DNA of 32,104 bases from Campylobacterota bacterium (GCA_013607775.1 VCAW01000079.1:1-32104); one strand, 5' to 3'; counted from the stretch's first letter, positions 11,030 to 21,350 are shown. A program made the numbers and translations. The notes: a model not told the origin generated them from the letters alone.

Positions 11030-12109
11030 TTACTGCCCTACTAACTCTCTAATAATTTTTCGACTCGCATCGCCTCCACCATATAGATTTAAATCAAAAT
11101 TATAATTAAACTTTTGCTTCTTATAACTTTCTATCATTTTATCCTTATCTGCTCCAACCAAAACATTAAAACCATTCTCTACCAACTCAACCCACTCCGT
11201 CTCATCTCTAAGCGTAATACAAGGCTTTTCAAAGAAAAATGCCTCTTTTTGTAATCCACCGCTATCGGTCATAACCAATGTACAATTATCTATTAACCAA
11301 ACCATCTCCAAATAACCAACGGGCTCGATAATGCTTAGATTATCAATTGATATATTTAATTTCTCAACAATCTTTCGAGTTCTTGGATGCAGTGGCAAAA
11401 TAATCTGTTTTTCATTCCCTATTTCGTTAAGAGCTTCAAAAATATCTCTTAATCTCATTTCATTATCTGTATTTTCTGCTCTATGAATGGTACAAAGTAT
11501 ATAGTATTCTTTTATATCACATTTAGGTTTTACTGCTAAATCTTTATAGAACATTGCACCATCTTGCATTACATCACCAGATTTAATAACTTTACACTCA
11601 AAATTATCAAATCCCTCATTTTTTAAATTTTTAATCGCTGTATTTGTTGGACAAAAAAGTATGGTACTAACTCTATCGGTCAATATTCTATTAAGCTCTT
11701 CTGGCATATGCATATTAAAACTTCTAAGTCCTGCTTCAATATGAGCAACTTTTATATGCAATTTTGATGCTGCCAATGCTCCCGCCAAAGTTGAATTAGT
11801 ATCACCATACACAATCACCCAGTCAGGTTTTTCTTTCAATAGTACCTCTTCTATCTTCTCAAGCATTTGTCCCGTCATCGCAGCATGTCCAAGACCATTT
11901 ATATCAAGATGATAATCGGGTCTTGGTATCTTCATATCATCAAAGAATATATCAGACATATTGGCATCATAATGCTGTCCTGTATGAACTATGATTTCTT
12001 CTATCTCTTGATATTGTGCTATTTCTCGACTCACACTTCCTGCTTTTATAAACTGTGGTCTTGCACCTAGTATAGTTACAATTTTTATGCCAATAGAATT
12101 ATTTTGCAT
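11030..12109 (-). CDS. wbpI: UDP-N-acetylglucosamine 2-epimerase family, WbpI-like (UDP-2,3-diacetamido-glucuronate 2-epimerase)
   Basis: GARPQFIKAGSVSREI, VHTGQHYDANMSDIFFDDM, VYGDTNSTLAGALAASKL, HIEAGLRSFNMHMPEELNRILTD, TDSGGLQKEAFFFEKPCITLRDETEWVEL. Resembles WbpI more than WecB from memory. Confidence 0.75.
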   Translation of the reverse strand: MQNNSIGIKIVTILGARPQFIKAGSVSREIAQYQEIEEIIVHTGQHYDANMSDIFFDDMKIPRPDYHLDINGLGHAAMTGQMLEKIEEVLLKEKPDWVIVYGDTNSTLAGALAASKLHIKVAHIEAGLRSFNMHMPEELNRILTDRVSTILFCPTNTAIKNLKNEGFDNFECKVIKSGDVMQDGAMFYKDLAVKPKCDIKEYYILCTIHRAENTDNEMRLRDIFEALNEIGNEKQIILPLHPRTRKIVEKLNISIDNLSIIEPVGYLEMVWLIDNCTLVMTDSGGLQKEAFFFEKPCITLRDETEWVELVENGFNVLVGADKDKMIESYKKQKFNYNFDLNLYGGGDASRKIIRELVGQ

Positions 12110-13217
12110 ATAACAACACATGTTCAATTATATATTCAATGTCTTCATCATTTAAATCAGGATAAATTGGTAAGGAAAGTGACTTTTTAAAAACATCATT
12201 CGCTACAGGATAGTCCTCTGCTTTATAATTATATTTATTTTTATAATAAGTATGATTATGCATAGGTATAAAATGGACAGACGTACCAATCCCTTTCTCT
12301 TTTAATTTAACATAAAGTTTATCTCGATTAGAAACTTTAATCACATAAAGATGATAGCTTGTTTCTCTATCATTTTTTATAACAAGCTTCTCTATTTTAT
12401 CTTTAAAGGCATTATCATATTTTTGTGCAATAGTAGCTCTTTTATCTCTCATCCACTCAAGTTTCTTCAACTGGCTCAAGCCCAATGCTGCATTCATATC
12501 AGTAGAATTATATTTATTACCATTGTCTACAATGTCGTATTCCCAACCTCCACCACTGTACCTATCCCAAACATCTTTACTGATACCATGTAGACGATTC
12601 GTATTAATGCTTTTAGCATAATCATCATTATTGGTAGTAGCCATACCCCCTTCACCCGTAGAGAGTGTTTTAGTTGCATAAAAACTAAAACAGGTAACAT
12701 CACTTTCAAGGTTACCTACTAAAGCACCTTTATAAGTAGCTGGTAAAGCATGCGCAGCATCTTCAATTACTTTTAAATTATATTTTTTGGCTATTGTATA
12801 CATCTCTTCCATATCACAAGGTTGTCCACCAAAATGCACAGGAATAATTGCTTTAGTTTTTTCAGTAATTAAAGATTCTATTTTTTCTACATCTATATTA
12901 TGTGTTTCATACTCTATGTCACATAACACAGGAGTAGCATTAAAATAAGTAACCACCTCTGCTGTAGCAACAAAAGTATTGGTAGGAATAATTACTTCAT
13001 CTTCCTCTTTTAGCCCTATTGCTTTTAATGCTAAATGCAGTGCAGCTGTCGCACTATTAACCATAACTGCTTCTTGCGAACCAACATAGTTTTTAAATGA
13101 CTCTTCAAACTCCATCACTTTTGGACCCATAGTTAGCCAACCTGACCTTATGGCATCGGCTACAGCATCTAGTTCTTCTTGTGTTGTATGTGTTTTGTGG
13201 AAAAGTATTTTTTTCAT
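12099..13217 (-). CDS. DegT/DnrJ/EryC1 aminotransferase (second copy)
   Basis: SGWLTMGPKVMEFEESFKNYVG, VNSATAALHLALKAIGL, IEDAAHALPATY, CFSFYATKTLSTGEGGM. Confidence 0.88.
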   Translation of the reverse strand: MKKILFHKTHTTQEELDAVADAIRSGWLTMGPKVMEFEESFKNYVGSQEAVMVNSATAALHLALKAIGLKEEDEVIIPTNTFVATAEVVTYFNATPVLCDIEYETHNIDVEKIESLITEKTKAIIPVHFGGQPCDMEEMYTIAKKYNLKVIEDAAHALPATYKGALVGNLESDVTCFSFYATKTLSTGEGGMATTNNDDYAKSINTNRLHGISKDVWDRYSGGGWEYDIVDNGNKYNSTDMNAALGLSQLKKLEWMRDKRATIAQKYDNAFKDKIEKLVIKNDRETSYHLYVIKVSNRDKLYVKLKEKGIGTSVHFIPMHNHTYYKNKYNYKAEDYPVANDVFKKSLSLPIYPDLNDEDIEYIIEHVLLYAK

Positions 13218-14245
13218 TTGCTTACCTTTGCTACAAAAGATTCTATACTCTTTGGAAACAGAGCTTTTCTTTGTAAAATTTTAAAATTTATTTTATCAAA
13301 ATCTTCTTCAACTGAAATATCTTCAAACATTAAGTTTTCATGAAAATAGACACCATTAACCAAGTCCAAAATCCACTCTCTATTTGCCGGTATATTTGAG
13401 ACTACAGGAACGCAACCATACATCATAGATTCTAACAAAGAGACAGCTGTTCCATCTGAATCAGGAATAGAGATAAAATATTGCGACTTCTGATAATATT
13501 TTTTCATCTCTTCAGCCTTTATAAACCCAACAAACTTAACTCTATTTTCAATAGATAACTCTTTGGATAGTTTTTCAAGATTTACTCTTTCAACACCATC
13601 ATTTGCTATAACGAGAATATAGTCATTTGATTGCTTAGCAAACCACCTCAATACTTTATCAATATTATAAAAATCTTTTAATGCTCTATTTGAAAAAATA
13701 ATTTTCTCTTTTTTAAAATTATTTTTTTCTATAGCATTAAAACCAAAAGAAAAAGTCAACACTTCTTTTTTCTCTACCAAATTTCCAATAATATCACTCA
13801 TATGCAATGAGTCTGAAGTAATATACTCTGCTTGATTTAAAGAATATTGTGCCGCTTTTTTTCGGATAATGCTACTAAAAGGTTCTATTAAAACATCACT
13901 ACCCCAAGTTGATTGGATAAGTATCGTATTTGAACTTGCTGACTTAGAAAGTGCAGCTAAAAAGCCATAACTACTTAAATAGTGCGCATTTACATAGTCT
14001 GGACTTATCTCTTGTATAAGTTTTCTAATTTTAAAAACTTTGAAAATTAACTTACGATTTCCTCCTGTAGCTATTGTATTTTCATTTAAAATAAATATTT
14101 TATTTTTTTCTATATGGTCATATATCTTTTCATCTGCCCCGTTTAAGCTAATAATATATACATCAAAATACTTAACCAGTTCTTTTACCCATTTTAAAAT
14201 ATGTGGGCTAGTGGCATCTGCTAAGAGTAAATATTTATTTTTCAT
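13214..14245 (-). CDS. Glycosyltransferase (GT4-like)
   Basis: LLADATSPHILKWVKELVKYFDVYIISL, NAHYLSSYGFLAALS, SIPDSDGTAVSLLESMMYGCVPVVSNIPANREWI. Confidence 0.8.
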   Translation of the reverse strand: MKNKYLLLADATSPHILKWVKELVKYFDVYIISLNGADEKIYDHIEKNKIFILNENTIATGGNRKLIFKVFKIRKLIQEISPDYVNAHYLSSYGFLAALSKSASSNTILIQSTWGSDVLIEPFSSIIRKKAAQYSLNQAEYITSDSLHMSDIIGNLVEKKEVLTFSFGFNAIEKNNFKKEKIIFSNRALKDFYNIDKVLRWFAKQSNDYILVIANDGVERVNLEKLSKELSIENRVKFVGFIKAEEMKKYYQKSQYFISIPDSDGTAVSLLESMMYGCVPVVSNIPANREWILDLVNGVYFHENLMFEDISVEEDFDKINFKILQRKALFPKSIESFVAKVSK

Positions 14246-14918
14246 TTTCTATCACTACAAAATGATAACTATCATTAAATATTTTTAAAAACTCAATAAA
14301 AGGAATAAGTGATTGTAATCCTAATTTACATAATCCTTTTACATATTTACTTCTAAGATATACATCTTTATATCTAATCAACTTATATTTTTTAGATATT
14401 GCTTCTACTTTCTTTAATGATAACGCTCTATAGTTCTCATTTAATAGCGGTTCTTCATCATCAAAATAATCATAGAGAATTAACATGCCATTCTCAGAAA
14501 TCCTAGACAACGCTTTTTCTAAAATAGCATATCGTATCTCATTATCTATTATAGAAGTCAACACTGCCATCAATGTAATAATATCATATTTTTTTTCATC
14601 ATCAATATTTAAAAAGTCATCATTAATAGCTTTAATATTTGGTAATTTTTTATGCAATAAATCATATCTATTTTTTAAATATTCTATTGCCACAATATTA
14701 TTTGGACTAATACCTAGCGAAATCATTTTTAAAATGAAATTTCCTTCACCTGCTCCAATATCTAAAAAAGTACTCTCTTTTAAGTCAATATTATTTAAAA
14801 TTTTTGTCAAAACATATGTTTGTTTACAGTCAATAAAAAATGGGTAACAGTTAAATACAGACCACTCATCTTTAACTCTATTGTTATAAAATTTTTCCAT
14901 TCTTTTTAAATCATTCAC
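14235..14918 (-). CDS. Class I SAM-dependent methyltransferase
   Basis: FLDIGAGEGNFILKMISLGI (motif I), KKYDIITLMAVLTSI, MLILYDYFDDEEPLL. Confidence 0.8.
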   Translation of the reverse strand: MNDLKRMEKFYNNRVKDEWSVFNCYPFFIDCKQTYVLTKILNNIDLKESTFLDIGAGEGNFILKMISLGISPNNIVAIEYLKNRYDLLHKKLPNIKAINDDFLNIDDEKKYDIITLMAVLTSIIDNEIRYAILEKALSRISENGMLILYDYFDDEEPLLNENYRALSLKKVEAISKKYKLIRYKDVYLRSKYVKGLCKLGLQSLIPFIEFLKIFNDSYHFVVIENEK

Positions 14919-16125
14919 AGGTCAGTTCCTTTATTAATTTTTCCAACCTCTTTACTTGCTCTTTTCTATGATGCTTAAAAATTATATCTTTGTTAAACAC
15001 TCTTTCTCGTCTCTCTTCCCACTCGTCATACACCTCTTTGAATATTGATTCTATTTTTTCAATATCTTCATTATCTGAAATAACCCCTGCATTTACCTCT
15101 TTAATTAACTGTGCTGCGACATCATCTTCGTCAATAAGAGCAATAATTGGTTTCATTACAGCTAAATACTCAAACAATTTTCCAGTAAAAACACCCTTTC
15201 TTCCATTTGTAGGGTGAATTAAAAGTAAAGCATCACTTTGTCTCATTATTTCTATTGCTTTCCCATGTTCAACAGAAGGAATTACATCGACAGCATTTAC
15301 TAAAGAACTTGGCAAATAAAAATGTGTTTTTACCCCTACAAATTTCACTTTAACTATTTTTCTTTTTCTTTTATCCACTAAAGAATTTAAAGCTTGTAAA
15401 AAAATATTTGGATTTCTATCCCCATAAAAATTTCCCACATAAGCTATAGTGAAAACTTCATTTCTATAATTACTATCTTTAATTTCAAAATCATATCCAT
15501 TCCGTATTTCTCTAAAAAGTAACTCTTTTTCATTAGATAACATTTTAAATTCATCCAATATTGGCTTTGAAACAGTTGTCAAGGCATCAGCATAGTTAAA
15601 TATTTCACTTTCTAACTGGATATATTTTTTTTTCATTCTTCTATTTATAAAAGGATTTTGACTCATTTCATCTCTCATATCTACTATCCATCGCAAATGA
15701 GGAAATCTTTTTTTTGTCTGTAATGCTACAGTATGTGGAGATGTAGGAGCATAACTAGAAAGCATTATATCAATACTATTTTTTTCAATAATATTCGGTA
15801 TTATTTCCAAAGACTTTTTTACCCAACCTCGATAAGAATCTTCAAAAAAATAGTTTATAACTCTATTATAAAGAACTTTTGTATAGTGGATCAATTTATG
15901 TGTTCGTTTTGTAAAAATAAATGGCTTAAAAAAAATATCATTTTTAACCCTTATAACACTAACTCCATCTAAATCATTACTATACTCTTTTTGGCTATCA
16001 AGTGTTAAAACAAAGATATTATATTTCTCTTTGTCTAAATACTTTGCAAAAGAGTATATTCTATTACTTGCGATTGATTGTATTGGAGGATAATAGATGG
16101 AAATTATAAGGATATTTTTTTTCAT
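14911..16125 (-). CDS. Glycosyltransferase (GT4-like)
   Basis: ISIYYPPIQSIASNRIYSFAKYL, TTVSKPILDEF, IAYVGNFYGDRNPNIFLQAL, GVFTGKLFEYLAVMKPIIALI. Confidence 0.82.
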   Translation of the reverse strand: MKKNILIISIYYPPIQSIASNRIYSFAKYLDKEKYNIFVLTLDSQKEYSNDLDGVSVIRVKNDIFFKPFIFTKRTHKLIHYTKVLYNRVINYFFEDSYRGWVKKSLEIIPNIIEKNSIDIMLSSYAPTSPHTVALQTKKRFPHLRWIVDMRDEMSQNPFINRRMKKKYIQLESEIFNYADALTTVSKPILDEFKMLSNEKELLFREIRNGYDFEIKDSNYRNEVFTIAYVGNFYGDRNPNIFLQALNSLVDKRKRKIVKVKFVGVKTHFYLPSSLVNAVDVIPSVEHGKAIEIMRQSDALLLIHPTNGRKGVFTGKLFEYLAVMKPIIALIDEDDVAAQLIKEVNAGVISDNEDIEKIESIFKEVYDEWEERRERVFNKDIIFKHHRKEQVKRLEKLIKELTCE

Positions 16126-17351
16126 ATTTCCAATACTCTTTTAATAAAATTTGGATAATTTACTTGCGCATCATAATTTTTTTTGTATATTTCATATGCT
16201 TTTTTTCTTATGATTTCTTTTTTAAAGAAAGATGTTTTTCCTAATGCTTCACTTATCTCTCCTGCTGTAGGAATAGAAGGCAAAAGAATTCCATTATACC
16301 CATCTATCAACATCTCCGAGATACCACCAACATCTGGTGCAATAATAGGAATAGAACAACTCATTGCTTCCATTATTGACACAGGCACACCTTCTGAAGA
16401 ACTTACATTAATAAAAACATCAACATTATGTTTATTATAAAATTGAAATATTTGCTCATTTTGTAGTTCTCCTAAAAATTCATAAGTCACATTGGATCTA
16501 TTTTTCAATTGAGAAATAGCCTTATTTTTTAATGTACTTTCTAATTTTCCTGATCCAATATGTGTCCATATGATTTCTATTTGAGTATTCATTTTTGCCA
16601 TTATACTAATTGCATCAATTAATTTATCAATTTGTTTGACTTCAGATAAAAAAGAACATGAAACTATCTGAAAAATATGAGCTAAATTTGAAGGGCATAT
16701 AATGTTATGCTCACTAACACCTAATCGTGCAGTATCAATAATATGCTTGTTATACCCATATGTATCCATTAGATATTTTTTTGCACCATCTGTAATAGTA
16801 AAAATTTTATCAATATTGTTGATAAATTGCCTTCGTAATGGCATATATTTAAATTCTCTTGCTTCTTCATATATATCAAATCTATGTGTCCTTGTAACTA
16901 ATTTAAAATTATATTCTTCTTTTAACGATTGTAATGCATATGTTATTTCTGTATGCCAATATGTATAAAATACTAATTCACTATTTTGATTTTTATTTAA
17001 AAATTGTTGTAATCCATCTCTAAAATAAATATATTTAATTACTGCTTTCAGCCCAAAAAAAAAACGATTTAAATTTTTAAATATCTGTGTTACTATTTCA
17101 TAATAAAACACTTTACTTCCAAAAGTTTTAAATACATACAATATTTTTTCTCGTATTATATTTTTTTGCGGAATAAAAGTTTTATCAAGTGAGATATTTT
17201 TAGGAATGCTTCTTGCGATTGCACTCTTTCCTATAGGCATAAGAATCAACTCAATATTATTAGTACTTGCCCAATAATTAATTTCTGATTCTAAAAATTG
17301 CTCTCCCGGGTAATAAGGAAAATATGAAGTTATTAAAATAATCTTTTTCAT
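16122..17351 (-). CDS. Glycosyltransferase (GT4-like)
   Basis: TSYFPYYPGEQFLESEINYW, NVSSSEGVPVSIMEAMSCSIPIIAPDVGGISEMLIDGYNGILL. Confidence 0.87.
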   Translation of the reverse strand: MKKIILITSYFPYYPGEQFLESEINYWASTNNIELILMPIGKSAIARSIPKNISLDKTFIPQKNIIREKILYVFKTFGSKVFYYEIVTQIFKNLNRFFFGLKAVIKYIYFRDGLQQFLNKNQNSELVFYTYWHTEITYALQSLKEEYNFKLVTRTHRFDIYEEAREFKYMPLRRQFINNIDKIFTITDGAKKYLMDTYGYNKHIIDTARLGVSEHNIICPSNLAHIFQIVSCSFLSEVKQIDKLIDAISIMAKMNTQIEIIWTHIGSGKLESTLKNKAISQLKNRSNVTYEFLGELQNEQIFQFYNKHNVDVFINVSSSEGVPVSIMEAMSCSIPIIAPDVGGISEMLIDGYNGILLPSIPTAGEISEALGKTSFFKKEIIRKKAYEIYKKNYDAQVNYPNFIKRVLEI

Positions 17352-18433
17352 TATTTAAATTTATCCTTCATCTGATTTAAAAACTCATCATGTTTAATAT
17401 CAATTGGTATTTTTATCTTATAGCATTTTACTTTTTTAAAAAAATTTTCATAAATATCTACTGTTACTTGATTAATATTTTTCATAGTAATTAGAGGTGA
17501 AAAGTTCATTAACTCACAATTATATTCATGCCAAATAATATGCTGAAACACACTTTGATATTCATTTTGAATAATTTTAAATGATACTGATGTAGCTTCT
17601 TCTTCTGTTATCGGGAAAATCTCTATAGAAGTTACCGTATTGGTTTTAAACAACACATAATATTCATCTACATAATTTTTATTAACTTCAATAGAATTAT
17701 AAATTTTACTTGGAGAGATAGAACGTCTTACTCTATTATTACCTCTATATTTTTTAATAAAATTCCATTGAAGTTTATCTATATAAGGTTTATTTGAGAA
17801 TAATATTTTTTCAAGTGATTTATTATTTTCAACATTATACGCATATATTTTAGGATACGCCAAATTTGGGTATACTCCTGAATCTTTCGTTACAATGGCA
17901 ATATCATCTGAGATAAAACTATAATTAAGCTCACGACATAAAAGTAGTTCTAATGAAGTTTTCCCAACACCTCCTGTTCCTCCAAACATTACAGTTCTAC
18001 CATTATATAAATTTTTCATAGTGGAAGCATGTATGAGTGCTCTATCATTAAAAAAGAGGTTCAATGGTACTAAAACAAGTTCATGTACTATATGTCCTAT
18101 CCTATCATAGTTTTCTCTAAAATCTATACTAATAAATTTACGTAAAAAATTATTTATATTTTCCATACTTACATATATATTTAATTGTACATCATTTATA
18201 TATAAAATTTTATAACTACCATAATCCGAAAGAAAAGCATTTTTAAAACTTTTATGTATTGTAGGTGTATTTGAAAACTCTTGTTCTTTCGGAAAATGTT
18301 CGCCAATAGTTATAATCACATCTGCATTTTTATTATTTATTAAATAATGTTGTAACTCTTCTTTTAAGATATTCTTTAATTGAATATTTTCAATATTTAT
18401 TTGTATATTTCTACCAAAAATCTCATATATCAT
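17351..18433 (-). CDS. HprK-related P-loop kinase
   Basis: ALIHASTMKNLYNGRTVMFGGTGGVGKTSLELLLCRELNYSFISDDIAIV (Walker A plus HPr-kinase-like SDD). ATG at 18433 overlaps the flippase stop (ATGA). Confidence 0.65.
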   Translation of the reverse strand: MIYEIFGRNIQINIENIQLKNILKEELQHYLINNKNADVIITIGEHFPKEQEFSNTPTIHKSFKNAFLSDYGSYKILYINDVQLNIYVSMENINNFLRKFISIDFRENYDRIGHIVHELVLVPLNLFFNDRALIHASTMKNLYNGRTVMFGGTGGVGKTSLELLLCRELNYSFISDDIAIVTKDSGVYPNLAYPKIYAYNVENNKSLEKILFSNKPYIDKLQWNFIKKYRGNNRVRRSISPSKIYNSIEVNKNYVDEYYVLFKTNTVTSIEIFPITEEEATSVSFKIIQNEYQSVFQHIIWHEYNCELMNFSPLITMKNINQVTVDIYENFFKKVKCYKIKIPIDIKHDEFLNQMKDKFK

Positions 18434-19707
18434 ACATTTTCCTTTTTTAGAATTTCTGCATACCAAAATAGTCTATATAAAGTAACAAGAAAACTAAAAA
18501 AAGAAAATAATATCAATCCTACAATTACACTTTTCAAGACTCCACCTATAACTAATAATAATACTCTTAGTATTGTATTAATAATTTCAATATTTAAAGC
18601 TTTCTTTTGTTTATTATATATAATTACTACAGATGAAACAATAGAACCGGTAAATCGTAAATATAACATAGGTATTAAAATTTGAGCATATACCCCTGCT
18701 ATTTCCCACTTATCACCAAAAATAAAGCTAAATATATCTTGTAGAAAAATAAAAAAAATAAAAAAAATAGGAAATGAGTAAAGTAATAATTTTGATGTCG
18801 TTTCTCGATACAATTTTAGTTCTTCATTTCCTTCTTCTTTATAAAGACTACTCATCTTTTGTAAAAAAACTTGTCCATACGATATTGTTATAATATTCAT
18901 AGGTGCAAGTAAAACTTTATTTGCCAAAGAGTAAAAACCTGTTATAGTATTTTGAAAAAAATAACTTATTAAAAAAATTGGTAGCTGTGATGAGAATATA
19001 TTTAAAAAGGCATGCATTGAATTTATTCTAGGAAATTCTATATACTTTTTAGCTAAAGCGACTATTTTTAATTTCATTATATTCGGGACTAACAGATTAT
19101 AATCTCTACGAAATATATTAGCTAAAATTGTTGTTGCTACTCCTTGCCCTATCAATCCACCTACAATTAGTCCACTACTTCCAAATCCATTAACCCCCAT
19201 AGTAACATTAAGAGTCGCCGTTGTTCCACTCTGTAATATCCTATTTATTGATAATCTTCGATATTCTTTTTTTCTATTATTCCAATAATTAAGACTCTGG
19301 TAAATACCTGTCATTAGCACCGATAAGGGTATAAAATAAAGCCAATTAGCTATTTCCGGATTTTTTAAAAACAAGGTAATTTCATCATTAAAGATATAAA
19401 CGATGAATAATACTATAAAACTTACTAGTCCCGCTATCATAAGAGAAAGAACTACTAAATGCATAGCATCTTCATCTTTTTTGGGAAGCATTATAGCCAA
19501 CTCATAACGCCCTGTAGCTACTACCGAGACAATAGAAGCCACAGACATATACAAAGCAAACACTCCAAAATCTTCAGGCGTATAAATCCGAGTTAAAATT
19601 GGACTGATAGCTATAGGAATAGCCTGTGCTATAGTAGTACCCGTCATAAGTGTCAAAACATTACGAGAAAATTCTGATTTAGGCTTTAATTTGTTTATCA
19701 TAGGCAC
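18430..19707 (-). CDS. wzx: Polysaccharide flippase (Wzx/MATE-like, oligosaccharide translocase)
   Basis: Multi-TM, FSRNVLTLMTGTTIAQAIPIAISPILTRIYTPEDFGVFALYMSVASIVSVVATGRYELAIMLPK. Confidence 0.88.
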   Translation of the reverse strand: MPMINKLKPKSEFSRNVLTLMTGTTIAQAIPIAISPILTRIYTPEDFGVFALYMSVASIVSVVATGRYELAIMLPKKDEDAMHLVVLSLMIAGLVSFIVLFIVYIFNDEITLFLKNPEIANWLYFIPLSVLMTGIYQSLNYWNNRKKEYRRLSINRILQSGTTATLNVTMGVNGFGSSGLIVGGLIGQGVATTILANIFRRDYNLLVPNIMKLKIVALAKKYIEFPRINSMHAFLNIFSSQLPIFLISYFFQNTITGFYSLANKVLLAPMNIITISYGQVFLQKMSSLYKEEGNEELKLYRETTSKLLLYSFPIFFIFFIFLQDIFSFIFGDKWEIAGVYAQILIPMLYLRFTGSIVSSVVIIYNKQKKALNIEIINTILRVLLLVIGGVLKSVIVGLILFSFFSFLVTLYRLFWYAEILKKENV

Positions 19708-20783
19708 TTACAAATATACTCTATCTCATCATTCTTCAAATATGGATTCATAGGCAAAGAGAGTATCTCATCAGATACTTGTTCAGATATAGGAAAATTT
19801 TCCTTGCTATACCCCAAATACCTAAAACACTCCTGTAAATGTAAAGGCATAGGGTAATGTACAGCAGTAGGGATACCTTGCTCTTTTAGTTTTAATTGAA
19901 CATTGTCTCTATTTTTAACACGCACAGAATATTGGGCAAAAGCACAACTAGCTCTCTCTTCTATAAAAGGTAAAATTAAATCTTTATCTTTTAATGCTTC
20001 TGTATACTTTTGAGCTACCTCTTGACGTAGAGCTAAATCTTTTGCATAATATTTTAATTTTACATCAACAATAGCACATTGAATAGTGTCCATACGACCA
20101 CCCATACCAATGTCCTGATGATAATAACGTTTAGATTGCCCATGCACTCTAAGAGATTTCATCTTCTCTGCTAGTGCGTCATCATTTGTAAAAATAGCTC
20201 CACCATCTCCAAAACACCCCAAAGGTTTAGCAGGGAAAAAGCTTGTAGTTGAGATATCTCCCAAATTAGAATCTGTTTTTCCTTTATATGTACTTCCAAA
20301 ACTCTGTGCACCATCTATGACAACTTTTAAATTGTGTTTGTCTGCTATAGCTTGAATAGCATCCATATCAGCAGGTTGTCCGTAAAGACTTACAGGCATA
20401 ATAGCTTTGGTTTTTTTTGTAATAGCAGCTTCTATTTTACTAGGGTCAATATTATAGGTTTTTTCATCGATATCCACAAACACTGATTTTGCTTTAAGAA
20501 ATGCGATAGTCTCCGCTGTGGCTATAAACGTAAAAGGGGTAGTGATAATTTCATCATTAGGTTCAATATCAAGTGCCATCATAGCTAAGAGTAGGGCATC
20601 TGTTCCACTACTACAAGTTATGGCATGTTTAGCACCTGTGAAGTTTTGTAAATTCTCTTCCAACTCTTTGACTTCACTACCCATGATATAATTTGATTTA
20701 TCAAGTACTATATGAATTGCTTCATCTATCTCTGTTTTGTAGAGTTGATATTGATGTTGAAGTTTTGCAAAATCTATGTTCAT
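19698..20783 (-). CDS. wbpE: DegT aminotransferase, WbpE-like (UDP-3-keto sugar aminotransferase)
   Basis: MNIDFAKLQHQYQLYKTEIDEAI, SSGTDALLLAMMAL, VIDGAQSFGSTYKG, SFFPAKPLGCFGDGGA. Confidence 0.83.
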   Translation of the reverse strand: MNIDFAKLQHQYQLYKTEIDEAIHIVLDKSNYIMGSEVKELEENLQNFTGAKHAITCSSGTDALLLAMMALDIEPNDEIITTPFTFIATAETIAFLKAKSVFVDIDEKTYNIDPSKIEAAITKKTKAIMPVSLYGQPADMDAIQAIADKHNLKVVIDGAQSFGSTYKGKTDSNLGDISTTSFFPAKPLGCFGDGGAIFTNDDALAEKMKSLRVHGQSKRYYHQDIGMGGRMDTIQCAIVDVKLKYYAKDLALRQEVAQKYTEALKDKDLILPFIEERASCAFAQYSVRVKNRDNVQLKLKEQGIPTAVHYPMPLHLQECFRYLGYSKENFPISEQVSDEILSLPMNPYLKNDEIEYICKCL

Positions 20784-21349
20784 TTTTTCACCACCTTCAA
20801 ACTATCTTTTTCAAGTTCATAATGTGCAAAATCATCTTCAGCCTTGCTATCAAAAAATTTAAGTGTATTTCCTGAAATACCAACCCAACCTATCTGTTTC
20901 GCTGGGACTCCTACCATCAAAGCATAAGGCTTTACATCTGCATTAACCACTGCACCGGAACCTATAAGGGCATACTCGCCCACAGTTACGCCACATACAA
21001 TGGTAGCGTTGGCACCAACAGAACAGCCTTTTTTAAGTAACGTCTTCTTAAACTCATCTTTTCTCTGTATAAATGCTCTTGGATTAATAACATTGGTAAA
21101 TACCATAGAAGGGCCAAGAAAAACATCGTCTTCCACCTCAACACCTTCATAGATAGAGACATTATTTTGTACTTTGACTCCAGAACCGATACTTACCTTT
21201 GGTCCTACCACACAATTTTGTCCAAAAGAGCACGCTTCTCCTATGGTAGTATCCGGTAGAACATGAGAAAAATGCCAAATTTTTGTATTGTTTCCTATGT
21301 TAACATTCTCATCAACAATACTACTCTCATGTACAAAATATGCTGCCAT
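20780..21349 (-). CDS. wbpD: WbpD-like N-acetyltransferase (left-handed beta-helix)
   Basis: FVHESSIVDENVNIGNNTKIWHFSHVLPDTTIGEACSFGQNCVVGPKV, FTNVINPRAFIQRKDEFKKT. MAAYF start at 21349 is likelier than 21406. Confidence 0.85.
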   Translation of the reverse strand: MAAYFVHESSIVDENVNIGNNTKIWHFSHVLPDTTIGEACSFGQNCVVGPKVSIGSGVKVQNNVSIYEGVEVEDDVFLGPSMVFTNVINPRAFIQRKDEFKKTLLKKGCSVGANATIVCGVTVGEYALIGSGAVVNADVKPYALMVGVPAKQIGWVGISGNTLKFFDSKAEDDFAHYELEKDSLKVVKK

Positions 21350-21350
21350 A

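Noticed and set aside
11030-12109. Calling this gene wecB (UDP-GlcNAc 2-epimerase for ManNAc/ManNAcA)
   Set aside because: Motifs read closer to WbpI, and the neighbouring wbpA/B/D/E-like genes support that assignment; not certain without phylogeny.
18720-18775. A-rich repeat (aaaaataaaaaaaataaaaaaaatag) in the flippase gene
   Set aside because: Encodes a hydrophobic FFIFFIF TM helix; explained by composition, though slippage is possible.
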